A DNA stretch of 59,968 nucleotides from Myxococcaceae bacterium JPH2 (GTDB lineage Bacteria > Myxococcota > Myxococcia > Myxococcales > Myxococcaceae), in NCBI GenBank assembly GCA_016458225.1, contig JAEMGR010000010.1, forward strand, positions 1-59,968. Reading direction: 5' to 3'. Shown in pieces: positions 32,520 through 41,009 of the stretch. A program made the translations under genes and the position numbers. The notes under the pieces were generated by a model. It made no database searches. It was given only the letters and a program-made list of their open reading frames with translations, and was not told the origin of the DNA. Positions within the stretch are counted from its first letter, which is position 1, and the number at the start of each line of letters is the position of its first letter.

Positions 32520-35410
32520 CGGGCTCCATGCGCTCAGACGACCTCGCGTGGCCGGACGCGTCGCGGCACTTCAAGCCCTATCTCCACCGGATGCTCGCCG
32601 CCGCCGGGCTCGACCTGGCGTTCCACCGCGCCGAGGGCGACTTCCTGTACGCCCTGGATGCGAGCGGGCGCGAGTTCGGAGTCCTCGACCTGCTCGGTGG
32701 CTACGGCACGTCCCTGCTGGGGCACAACCACCCCGAGCTGCTCGACACCGCCCATCAACTCCTGCGCGAGCAGCGCCCATTCAGCGCGCAGGCCAGCCTC
32801 CGGCCCCGGGCCGCGCGACTCGCCGCGAGCCTGTCCGAGCGCGTGGGCCGGGTGACGGGGCGGACGTATGTCGCCACGTTCGCCAGCACGGGCACGGAGG
32901 TGGTGGAGGCCGCGCTCAAGCACGCGAGCCTGGAGCTGCTCCAGCGCAAAACCGGCATCGTGGACCGGCTGCGCGAGCAGTTCCGCCGACTCCGGCTGCG
33001 CCTGCGCGCGGGCGATGCCCGGCTCAGCGAGGACGTCTTCACCCAGGCCTCGCGCAAGCTCGGAGAGCGTCCAATCGCCACGCTGGATGACTTGGAGGCG
33101 GCGTTGCTCCAGCGCGCGGCGCAAGCGCTGTCCACCGTCCCTCGCGTGCTCGCGGTGGAGGGCGGCTTCCACGGAAAGACACTGGGCGCGCTGAGCCTCA
33201 CGCACAACCCCGAGTTCCGCGTCCCCTGGAGCCCCAGCGACATCTCCCCCGTCGTCTTCCTCCCCCCCGGTGACACGCAGCGGCCCACACAAGAGGCCGA
33301 GCGCGCGCGCGTGAACTACCTGGAGCTGGAGGTGACGTGCGAGGGCGAGGTGCGCGTGCAGGAGGCCCACCTCGTCAACGTCTGCGCCTGCTTCGTCGAG
33401 GCCGTTCAAGGCGAAGGCGGCATCCGCGTCATGACGTCGGAGTTCCTCGCGGCCCTGCGCGCCACGGCGGACGCGGGCGGCTTTCCCCTCGTCCTCGACG
33501 AGATTCAATGCGGCCTGGGACGCACCGGCACGTTCCTGGGCTCCGAGCCCTCGGGCGTGTCGGGCGACTACTACCTCTTCTCGAAGGCGCTGGGCGGCGG
33601 GCTCGCGAAGATCTCCGCGCTGCTGGTGGAGGAGCCCCGCTACATCCCCGAGTTCGGCTACCTGCACTCCTCCACGTTCGCGGACGACGACTTCGCGAGC
33701 ACGCTCGCGCTGAAGGCCCTGGACCTGCTGGCCCGCGACGACGAAGCGCTCCTGCGCCGCTGCCGCGAGACAGGCCAGGGCTTCCTCCAGTCCTTGCGCG
33801 CGCTCCAGGCTCGCTTCCCCCAGCAGCTCCGCGACGTTCGCGGCGTGGGGCTGATGATTGGCCTGGAGCTGGCTCCGCCCAAGGACTCACCCTCCTCCCT
33901 GCTGCGGGTGCTCTCCGCGCAGGGGCTCCTGGGCTACGTCATCTCCGGCTACCTCTTGCGGCAGCACGGCATCCGTGTTGCCCCCACCCTCGCCGCGCAC
34001 GGCACCATCCGACTGGAGCCCTCCGCGTACATCGCGCCCGCGTCCCTGGAGCGCTTCCTCCGCGCGCTCGAGCAGGTGCTCGTGCTCCTGCGCGACAGCG
34101 ACGTGGGACGGCTCACCCATCACCTCCTCGACGCCGGCAGCGAGCCCCTTCCGGAGTCGCCTCGCGCCGAGCCCTCCGCGCCTATCCCTCCGCCGACCGT
34201 GGATCCACGGCGCGCGCGCAAGCCGACCCGGGTGGCCTTCCTCATCCACTTCTCCGAGCCCACGGACCTGCGCGCCTGGGAGCCTCGCCTCGCGCACGCG
34301 AGCGATGAGGGCTGCGTGCGCTTCCTCTCGCGCATGAAGGGACTCATCGAGCCCTTCGTGGTCAGCCGCTCCCAGGTGCAATCCGCGCAGGGGCGCCAGG
34401 TGGACCTCACGGTCATCGGCGTCCCGTTCACCTCCGCCCAGGCCATGGAGGCCCTCCGGGCGGGCGAGACGTGGACCCTGGAGCTGGTCCGCCGCGGCGT
34501 CGAGCTGGCGCGCCGCGAGGGCTGCGTCGTGGTGGGCCTCGGAGGCCACACCTCCATCGTGACGGACAACTGCCGGGCGCTCGTCGAGGACGACCTGGTC
34601 CTCACCAGCGGCAACAGCCTCACGGTGGCCGCGGCGCTGGACGCGCTGTTTCGCGCGGCCCGCCAACAACACATCCCCGTCGAGCGCGCGCGGCTGGGAA
34701 TCGTGGGCGCCACCGGGAACATCGGCGCCGCCATGGGAGAGATCGCCGCGGAGAGCGTGGGTGAACTCATCCTCTTCGGCCGGCCCGGCGCGCAGCGCTA
34801 TCTGGAGCCGGTGGCCGCCGCCATCTACGCCTCCGAGCTGCGGCGACTCCTCCGCGGAGGCCCCGCCACGGGCCTCGCCGCCACGGTGTCCACGTCCCTC
34901 CTGGGACGCTCGCTCCTCGCGAACCCGCATGCGCTGCCGGTCAACGTGGGCGAAGTCCTCCGCCGAGGACTCTTGGAGGAGCTGGGCGAGCGCGCCCCCA
35001 TTCGCATCGCCACCGAGCAGGACACGCTGCTGCGGGGCTGCCAGCTCATCGTGTCCGCCACCAACGCCGCGCGACCGGTCATCCTCCCCGCGCACGTCAC
35101 GGACGCGCCGGCCGTCCTCTGCGACATCGCGGTGCCCCAGGACGTGGACGCCTCGGTGAAGCAGCAGCGCCCCCAGGCCCTCGTGCTGCGCGGAGGGCTG
35201 GTGCGCACGCCGCACGGCGAGGACCTGCGCATCCCCGGCGCGCGACTGGGCCCCGGCGAGGTCTTCGGCTGTCTGGCCGAGACGCTGCTCCTGGGCTTCA
35301 GCGGGCAGCGGGAGTACGGCTCTCAGGGCACGCTGGTGGCGGAGAACATCCGCCACCTGGGAGAGCTGGCCCGGCTGCACGGCTTCCAGTTCGACCTGAA
35401 GCCGGCCTGA
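32516..35410 (+). CDS. Class III aminotransferase fused to acyl-ACP-reductase-like domain
   Basis: A 964-residue two-domain protein. Residues 1-540 form a class III PLP aminotransferase: TFASTGTEVVEAALKHA near 122, VLDEIQCGLGRTGTF near 327 and the PLP lysine in LFSKALGGG near 355. A Pro-rich linker (about 541-570) follows. Residues 573-960 resemble the long-chain acyl-ACP reductase (AAR) of cyanobacteria: GLGGHTSIVTDN near 675, TSGNSLTVAAAL, IVGATGNIGAAMGE near 731, and VFGCLAETLLLGFSG near 916 (AAR: MFACFAEAMLLEFEG). The AAR catalytic Cys sits in QPCVLIDGG; here the aligned stretch is APAVLCDIA, with a Cys three positions later. Inferred chemistry: acyl-ACP to aldehyde to primary amine within one protein. 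The GTG at 32516 overlaps the ACP stop; ATG 32528 is an alternative start. Confidence 0.85.
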   Translation: MTGSMRSDDLAWPDASRHFKPYLHRMLAAAGLDLAFHRAEGDFLYALDASGREFGVLDLLGGYGTSLLGHNHPELLDTAHQLLREQRPFSAQASLRPRAARLAASLSERVGRVTGRTYVATFASTGTEVVEAALKHASLELLQRKTGIVDRLREQFRRLRLRLRAGDARLSEDVFTQASRKLGERPIATLDDLEAALLQRAAQALSTVPRVLAVEGGFHGKTLGALSLTHNPEFRVPWSPSDISPVVFLPPGDTQRPTQEAERARVNYLELEVTCEGEVRVQEAHLVNVCACFVEAVQGEGGIRVMTSEFLAALRATADAGGFPLVLDEIQCGLGRTGTFLGSEPSGVSGDYYLFSKALGGGLAKISALLVEEPRYIPEFGYLHSSTFADDDFASTLALKALDLLARDDEALLRRCRETGQGFLQSLRALQARFPQQLRDVRGVGLMIGLELAPPKDSPSSLLRVLSAQGLLGYVISGYLLRQHGIRVAPTLAAHGTIRLEPSAYIAPASLERFLRALEQVLVLLRDSDVGRLTHHLLDAGSEPLPESPRAEPSAPIPPPTVDPRRARKPTRVAFLIHFSEPTDLRAWEPRLAHASDEGCVRFLSRMKGLIEPFVVSRSQVQSAQGRQVDLTVIGVPFTSAQAMEALRAGETWTLELVRRGVELARREGCVVVGLGGHTSIVTDNCRALVEDDLVLTSGNSLTVAAALDALFRAARQQHIPVERARLGIVGATGNIGAAMGEIAAESVGELILFGRPGAQRYLEPVAAAIYASELRRLLRGGPATGLAATVSTSLLGRSLLANPHALPVNVGEVLRRGLLEELGERAPIRIATEQDTLLRGCQLIVSATNAARPVILPAHVTDAPAVLCDIAVPQDVDASVKQQRPQALVLRGGLVRTPHGEDLRIPGARLGPGEVFGCLAETLLLGFSGQREYGSQGTLVAENIRHLGELARLHGFQFDLKPA

Positions 35411-35419
35411 GGCCAGACG

Positions 35420-36763
35420 CTACGGCGCGAGGGCCGAGGAGCCGCGCTGCTCCTTCATGGCCACGAACCGCAGCGACCACTCGGTGGTGACCAGCGCCGT
35501 CACCAGACAGCCCAGCATCCAGTACACGGGCAGCAGGCCCTGCTCGGGAACGGAGAGCAAGGTCCCCAAACCCAGACACGGCAGCACCAGCGCCACCGCC
35601 CCCTGCAGCCACGGGAAGATGGGGGTGCGGTAGCTGCGCCGGGCCTGGGGTCTCGACTTGCGCAAGGACAGGGCCGCCGCCAGGAACGCCGCGTAGATGA
35701 CGCACATGATGGTCGCGCTGATGAGGGCAAGGACGAGCTGCAGCTCGTAGCGGGACACCACGAGCGCGGACACGCACGCCACACCCCCCAGCGCCAGCAC
35801 GCCGCCGATGGGCGCGCCCGTCTTCGCCGAAGTCGTCCCGCACCACGCGGGCAACAAGCCCTCGCGCGCGAGCATGAAGACGAGCCGCGAGCCGCCCATG
35901 ATGCCGGCGTTGAACGTGGAGACCACCGCGCCGAAGGAGAGCACCAACGCCACGTAGGTCCCCGCCCGTCCGAACATCGCCTCGAAGTACAGCACATGCG
36001 GCACGGAGCTGGCGGCCACCGTGCCCCGAGCCACATACAGCGGCAGCGCCAGCACGAACAGGATGTAGATGGCGGACAGGACCGCCACACACACCGGCAG
36101 GGAGATGGGAATCTTGCGCTCGTAGGCCTTGGGTTTGAGCCCGACGGGCGCGGCCCACTCAAAGCCCATGTAGAGGAAGATGGCCATGCCCACGGCGGCG
36201 GGGAGCTGCGAGAGCTGCCCCACGCCTTCCGACAGCGTCACCACGTCACGCAAGGGCGCGGGCGCCGCGATGAGGCCATACGCGGACGCGCCCAGCAGCA
36301 GCAGCACGCTCGCGTAGGTGGTCGCCATCTGGAGATCTCTCGGCAGCTCCAACCCCACCCCGTTGATGACAATCACCCCGCCCATCAGCACCAACGCCGT
36401 GAGCGTGGGCGGCACGCTGGGGAAGGCCGCCTTGAAGACGAGCGCGAACATGTACCCCTCCACCCCCGCCATCAGCACGGTGAAGATGAGGTACAGGTAG
36501 ACGAGCACCAGCGAGGAGCGAGGCCCGAACGCTGCCTTGAGGTACGTGCGCACCCCGGGCGCCGAGGGGAACATGCTCGCCAACTCCGCGATGGACAGCG
36601 CGATCACCGCGCAGAACACCCCCGCCAGCAGCACCGCGAGCTGCAACACCCACGGGCTGCTGAGGATCTGGAACAGCCCTGACACCACCGTGAAGCTGCT
36701 GGTGGCCAGGGCCATCCCCACGCCCACCGAGACGTAGAAGAGAAACTCCGTTCTGGCTTTCAT
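35420..36763 (-). CDS. APC-family amino acid/polyamine permease
   Basis: A 447-residue membrane protein with about 12 hydrophobic helices. The N-terminal region VSVGVGMALATSSFTVVSG and the segment ELASMFPSAPGVRTYLKAAFG follow the APC family pattern (glycine-rich first helix, then the SAGG/P-type loop). The C-terminal RRSYRTPIFPWLQGAVALVL is also typical. It probably moves an amino acid or amine across the inner membrane. It is last in a minus-strand group of four genes and ends 9 bases from the stop of the convergent aminotransferase fusion gene. A role in uptake of the amino substrate, or export of an amine, of the neighbouring operon is speculative. Confidence 0.85.
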   Translation of the reverse strand: MKARTEFLFYVSVGVGMALATSSFTVVSGLFQILSSPWVLQLAVLLAGVFCAVIALSIAELASMFPSAPGVRTYLKAAFGPRSSLVLVYLYLIFTVLMAGVEGYMFALVFKAAFPSVPPTLTALVLMGGVIVINGVGLELPRDLQMATTYASVLLLLGASAYGLIAAPAPLRDVVTLSEGVGQLSQLPAAVGMAIFLYMGFEWAAPVGLKPKAYERKIPISLPVCVAVLSAIYILFVLALPLYVARGTVAASSVPHVLYFEAMFGRAGTYVALVLSFGAVVSTFNAGIMGGSRLVFMLAREGLLPAWCGTTSAKTGAPIGGVLALGGVACVSALVVSRYELQLVLALISATIMCVIYAAFLAAALSLRKSRPQARRSYRTPIFPWLQGAVALVLPCLGLGTLLSVPEQGLLPVYWMLGCLVTALVTTEWSLRFVAMKEQRGSSALAP

Positions 36764-36788
36764 CCGCCCCCCGAACGCGTGCGCGCGC

Positions 36789-37172
36789 TCAGCCCAGTCG
36801 CCAGAGGATCATCGCCAGCGCCTCGAGCTTCACCTTGTCGCGGTCCGACGAGAAGATGGAGATGGCGCCATCCACCAGCGCGGTCGCCGGGTTGTAGCGA
36901 CCGGAGAAGATCTCCGTCAGCACGCTCTCGTCCCCTTGCAGGTGGACCAGGCCATCCGAGTCCTCATCGAAGTCCGGCACCTTCCGGACTTCCGTCAGCG
37001 CTCGGTCCTGCACGGCCAGCACGAACTTGTTGCCCGTGTTGGTTGCGTCGAGCAGCACGGACCTGTCCCAGCCCGTCACCAGCTTCTTCGCGCGTGGGTT
37101 GTCATTGAATCGAGTCTGGAAGTCCTGAAGGACCTCGCTCAGCCCCGTCGTGGTTGCGCTCGTGTTCCACAT
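36789..37172 (-). CDS. SCP2-like sterol/lipid carrier domain protein
   Basis: A 127-residue protein that I read as a small SCP2-type lipid-binding domain: TLT-like central strands (NKFVLAVQDRALTEVRKVPD), a LQGDESVLTEIFSGRYNPATALVDG segment where SCP2 proteins have their D-x3-G stretch, and a C-terminal amphipathic helix (KVKLEALAMILWRLG). Such domains bind acyl-CoA or other lipids. It lies 25 bases upstream of the APC permease gene and 65 bases downstream of the flavoprotein gene on the same strand, so it is probably cotranscribed. Assignment is by pattern and size, without strong catalytic motifs to lean on. Confidence 0.65.
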   Translation of the reverse strand: MWNTSATTTGLSEVLQDFQTRFNDNPRAKKLVTGWDRSVLLDATNTGNKFVLAVQDRALTEVRKVPDFDEDSDGLVHLQGDESVLTEIFSGRYNPATALVDGAISIFSSDRDKVKLEALAMILWRLG

Positions 37173-37237
37173 CGGATTCCACCCCTTGGGTGCAATTTGT
37201 TGGACGGCCCGCCGCTCGTGTCAGCTCCGCTTGCGCC

Positions 37238-38488
37238 TCACACCCAAGGCTGGGGCAGACCGAGGATTTGCGTGCCAATGACAATCTTCGTCGTGTCGTC
37301 CGAGGGCCCCATCACCGAGCCCGCCCGGCCATCGCGGTACGCACGCTCCACGACGTGTCCGCGCTTGTAGGCCGCGCCGCCGCAGACCTGCATGGCCTTG
37401 CTCGTCACCTCGATGGCCATCTCGCAGGCCGCCGGCTTGAGCGTCGCCACCTCGATGAAGAACGGGTCGTCCGGGTTGTCGCGCATGACCTCGTCCAGGA
37501 GGTCCGTGGACTTGAACTCGTTGAACAGCACCACGGCGTTGTCCGCCATCTGCGAGATGCGCAGCACCGTCGAGCGGACCACGTCGATGGACACGCGCAT
37601 CTCCGCGACGAGCCGCTGCACCGTCTCCACGTGGGCGAGGCTCTTGTTGGTGTCCGTGTGCACGCGCTTCTTCACGTGCTCCACGGCCGCCTCGTACGCC
37701 GCCTGGGCGATGCCCACGTAGCAGGCCGCCATGCCACACAGGTAGATGGGCAGCGAATAGGCCATCATGAACGACAGGCCCGTCTTCTCCACGCCCATCA
37801 TGTACTTCTTGTGCACGCGGCAACGGTCGAAGTGGATCGGCCGGCTGCCATTGCCTCTGAGCCCCATGCCATCCCAGACGCCCACCGGCTTGATGTTCGG
37901 CGTGTCCCCGGGGACGAAGAAGAGGCTCAGGTCATTGGGCTTGAGACCGGGCCCGGATCGGACCGGAAGCAGGTAGAAGTCCGCGTGCCCCGCGCTGGTG
38001 CAGAACGACTTGTACGAGTCGATGACGTACTCGTCGCCCTCGCGCTCCGCGTGGCTGTCCATGTGCCAGATGCGATTGCCCGAGCCCGGCTCGCTCATGG
38101 CATACGCCCCGAGCGCCTTGCCCATCGCGACAGGCTTCAGGAAGGTCTCCACCTGCTCAGGGGTCGCCGTGGCCATGAGCAGCGGCAAGGTGGACTGGTG
38201 CATGTGGAAGCACATCGCCGTCGCCGCGCAGGCCTTGGCGAGCTGCTCCGTCACGACGATGGACGTGAAGATGTTCTGCCCACCGCCTCCCCACTCCTTG
38301 GGCAGGCCCATGCCGAGGATGCCCGCTTCGCCGAGCGCGCGGATGCTCTCCCTCGGAAACGAGGCGTCCTGGTCGACCCGAGCGGCGTGCGCCCGGAGGA
38401 TCTCTCGAGCGACGCCTTCCGCCCTGCGCTTCCACTTCCCTTGCTCCGCACTGAGCGCAAGGCCATCCAGGTTCAGGAAGCTGCCCAT
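37238..38488 (-). CDS. Acyl-CoA dehydrogenase-like flavoprotein lacking the catalytic glutamate
   Basis: A 416-residue protein with the acyl-CoA dehydrogenase fold: N-terminal helices, ALGEAGILGMGLPKEWGG near 50, the FAD/substrate segment AYAMSEPGSGN near 125, and the C-terminal AMQVCGGAAYKRGHVVERAY. In true dehydrogenases the catalytic Glu lies in IYEGT; here the aligned stretch is SVMGPSDDTTK, so the base is missing. Such members may be oxidases, monooxygenases or act on carrier-bound substrates. Start ATG 38488 was chosen over an upstream in-frame start since GGGAGGGGATAGGAACC precedes it. It is second in the minus-strand group starting with the molybdopterin oxidoreductase. Confidence 0.85.
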   Translation of the reverse strand: MGSFLNLDGLALSAEQGKWKRRAEGVAREILRAHAARVDQDASFPRESIRALGEAGILGMGLPKEWGGGGQNIFTSIVVTEQLAKACAATAMCFHMHQSTLPLLMATATPEQVETFLKPVAMGKALGAYAMSEPGSGNRIWHMDSHAEREGDEYVIDSYKSFCTSAGHADFYLLPVRSGPGLKPNDLSLFFVPGDTPNIKPVGVWDGMGLRGNGSRPIHFDRCRVHKKYMMGVEKTGLSFMMAYSLPIYLCGMAACYVGIAQAAYEAAVEHVKKRVHTDTNKSLAHVETVQRLVAEMRVSIDVVRSTVLRISQMADNAVVLFNEFKSTDLLDEVMRDNPDDPFFIEVATLKPAACEMAIEVTSKAMQVCGGAAYKRGHVVERAYRDGRAGSVMGPSDDTTKIVIGTQILGLPQPWV

Positions 38489-38585
38489 GGTTCCTATCCC
38501 CTCCCGTTCAGACCGCGAGTTGAAGGCCCGACCAGCTTGACGACCCCGGGCACTCGGCCGTGTCCTCCCCACGTCAGGCGTGGGG

Positions 38586-40772
38586 TCATCCTGTCGCGGA
38601 GACCGCTGCCTCCGCCGCGACCACCGTCACGGGCACGCCCGAGAACGCGATGGTCCCCGACAGCGCGTCCACGCGCGCGTCGTCTGTCAAATCGTTGAGG
38701 CTCACGCCAGGATGGGTGACGGCCGGCATTCCGGGCGCGGCATCCCCCGCGTGTTGCCCAAAGCCATGCGGCAGGCTCACCACGCCAGGCATGATGGCGT
38801 CCGTCACCTCCAGCGGCGCCGTGACGCGGCCCACGCGGGAGCACACCGCCACCGGCTGTCCATCCTGAAGCGACAGCCGACGCGCGTCCTCGGGGTGCAT
38901 CAGCAGCGTGCAGGTGTCCGGCCCCTTGGTGAGCCGCGGCACGTGGTGCATCCAGGAGTTGTTCGTGCGCAGCTGCCGCCGGCCAATGAGCACCAGCGCT
39001 GGAGCCGCGGCCTTCACGCCCTGCGACGTGAATCGCTCTTCCAGCCGATCCAGGTCCGCCACCAGGAGCGGCGGCGCCAGTTGCAGGCGCTTGCCCCGCG
39101 TGTACAGCCGCCCCGGCAGACACGGCTCCAGCGGCCCCAGGTCCACGGCATGGGGCTGTTCGCGCAGGGCCGCCAGCGACAGCCCGCGCCCCAGCGGCGA
39201 CCGTCGCCCATAGGGCCCGATCCGCAGGAACAGATCGATGAGCCGCGTGGGCGTGAGCCAGCGCAAGAGCTTGCCGCGCAGCACGCCGAGCCACCCGATG
39301 GGACCGCCGCGCAGCGCGTCCAGGCGGATGGCGAGGTCGAGGTAGATCTCCCAGTCGTGCCGGGCCTCCGGCCCCGCGGGGACCATGGGCGGGCAGTAGC
39401 GCGTGGTGTTGCGCACCGACATCATGTGCATCGCCACGTCGTAGTGGTCTCGCTCCAGCGCGAAGGTGGGCGGCAACACGAAGTGCGCGTGCCGGGCCGT
39501 CTCGTTCACGTAGAAGTCGATGGCCACCATGAAGTCGATCCCATCCAGGGCACGCGCCAGTCGTCCACCATTGGGCGCGGTCAGCACGGGGTTGCCCGCC
39601 GCGCACACCATCGCGCGGATCCGCCCCTCGCCCGGCGTGTCGAGCTCCTCAGCCAACGTGGCCACGGGCAGCTCTCCGGTGAACGCGGGCAGCCCGCGCA
39701 CGCGGCTGGTCCAGCCCCCCAGCTCGCCCTGCTGCCCCATCCACTTGCCCACCGCCACGGTGTCCACCGCGGGCCGCGTGAACGCGGCGCCTCCCGGCCT
39801 GTCCAGATTGCCGGTCAGCACGTTGATGGAGTTGATGAGCCAACAGTTCAGCGTCCCGAACTCCTGGGTGCACACGCCCAGCCGCCCATAGACGACCGCG
39901 GTGGGCGCCGCCGCGAGGTCGAGCGCGAGCGCGCGGATGTCCTCGGCGGCAATCCCCACCCGCGCCGCCACCCGCTCGGGGCTGTAGGGCGCGGCGACTT
40001 CACGAAGCACCTCGACCCCGTCCGTGAAGTCCGCCAGGCGGCCCAGCGCCACCTTGCCCTCGTGAAACAGGGTCTGGATGAGCGCCAGCAGCAACAGCGG
40101 ATCCGTCCCCGGACGGATGAAGTGATGGGTGTCCCCCAGCTCCGCGGTGCGCGTCCGTCGCGGGTCGATGACCACCACCCGCCCGCCTCGCTGCCGCAGC
40201 GCCTTGAGCCGGCGGGTCATGTCCGGCGCCGTCATCAGGCTGCCATTGGACACCGCGGGATTGCCGCCCAGCACCACGAGCAGGTCGGTGCGATCCAGGT
40301 CCGGCACGGGCATCAACAACTGGTGCCCGAACATCTGGAACGCGGTGAGCAGGTGCGGCAGGTGATCCATGGACGCGGTGGAGAAGCGCGACCGCGACCC
40401 CAGGCTCCGCGTGAACTCCATGGCCATGAGCAGCGCGCCGTGATTGTGCACGTGCGGATTGCCTTGGTAGTACGCCACGCTGTCCGCGCCGTGCTCCCGG
40501 CGCACGGCGTGCAGTCTCTCCGCCACCTCGTCGAGCGCCTCGTCCCAGCCCACGGGCTCCCAGCGAGAGCCCACCCGTCGCAGCGGCTGGCGCAGCCGGA
40601 GCGGATCCTCATGGATGTCCTTGAGCGCGACGGCCTTCGGGCACACGTACCCACGACTGAGCGGATCGTCTGGATCTCCACGAATGTCAGTAATCAAACC
40701 CTCTTCACACTTCAAGGCGATGCCACACATGGCCTCGCACAAGGGACAAGTGCGGAAGTGGGTCTTCGCCAC
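38586..40772 (-). CDS. Molybdopterin-dependent oxidoreductase with N-terminal 4Fe-4S motif
   Basis: A 728-residue protein of the DMSO reductase/formate dehydrogenase superfamily. N-terminal Fe-S ligands: CPLCEAMCG plus the later Cys in SRGYVCPKA, then WDEALDEVAERL, YQGNPHVHNHG, VVLGGNPAVSNGS and VVVIDPRRTRTAE (molybdopterin-binding), and a C-terminal dinucleotide-binding domain with PEDARRLSLQDGQPV. There is no twin-arginine signal before the cluster, so it is probably cytoplasmic. Start: the GTG at 40772 preceded by GGGAGGCGTTCCGAC; a longer in-frame start at 40928 gives a non-conserved N-terminus. Substrate unknown. It may form a redox chain with the downstream flavoprotein. Confidence 0.88.
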   Translation of the reverse strand: MAKTHFRTCPLCEAMCGIALKCEEGLITDIRGDPDDPLSRGYVCPKAVALKDIHEDPLRLRQPLRRVGSRWEPVGWDEALDEVAERLHAVRREHGADSVAYYQGNPHVHNHGALLMAMEFTRSLGSRSRFSTASMDHLPHLLTAFQMFGHQLLMPVPDLDRTDLLVVLGGNPAVSNGSLMTAPDMTRRLKALRQRGGRVVVIDPRRTRTAELGDTHHFIRPGTDPLLLLALIQTLFHEGKVALGRLADFTDGVEVLREVAAPYSPERVAARVGIAAEDIRALALDLAAAPTAVVYGRLGVCTQEFGTLNCWLINSINVLTGNLDRPGGAAFTRPAVDTVAVGKWMGQQGELGGWTSRVRGLPAFTGELPVATLAEELDTPGEGRIRAMVCAAGNPVLTAPNGGRLARALDGIDFMVAIDFYVNETARHAHFVLPPTFALERDHYDVAMHMMSVRNTTRYCPPMVPAGPEARHDWEIYLDLAIRLDALRGGPIGWLGVLRGKLLRWLTPTRLIDLFLRIGPYGRRSPLGRGLSLAALREQPHAVDLGPLEPCLPGRLYTRGKRLQLAPPLLVADLDRLEERFTSQGVKAAAPALVLIGRRQLRTNNSWMHHVPRLTKGPDTCTLLMHPEDARRLSLQDGQPVAVCSRVGRVTAPLEVTDAIMPGVVSLPHGFGQHAGDAAPGMPAVTHPGVSLNDLTDDARVDALSGTIAFSGVPVTVVAAEAAVSATG

Positions 40773-40921
40773 GTCGGAACGCCTCCCAGCGCATACATCC
40801 CGAAGACAGACGAGCGGCAGGGGTAACACGTCAATCCCAACCAAGTCCAGCCACGAACCCTCGACACAACCCAGAGCAATGGGACTGCCCGCTTTCGCAC
40901 AAACGCCTGCCCAGCAGTGCA

Positions 40922-40927
40922 TTGACA
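40922..40927 (+). promoter_or_regulatory. Possible -35 element of the FAAL-ACP operon
   Basis: A consensus TTGACA lies 83 bases before the FAAL start in the 237-base divergent gap. A good -10 element at 17 bases is not evident (CTAGAG), so this is weak. A strong ribosome-binding site GGGAGGAG precedes the ATG at 41010. Confidence 0.25.
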
Positions 40928-41009
40928 AGGTTCACCGCGAGTCTCTAGAGCAGACATTCGCATTTCCTTCGCAATCCATCACGCAAGAACTCGCGGGAGG
41001 AGTGAAGCG

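Noticed and set aside
38580-40826. A long plus-strand frame opposite the molybdopterin oxidoreductase
   Set aside because: The minus strand carries the complete Fe-S and molybdopterin motifs; the plus frame is an antisense shadow.
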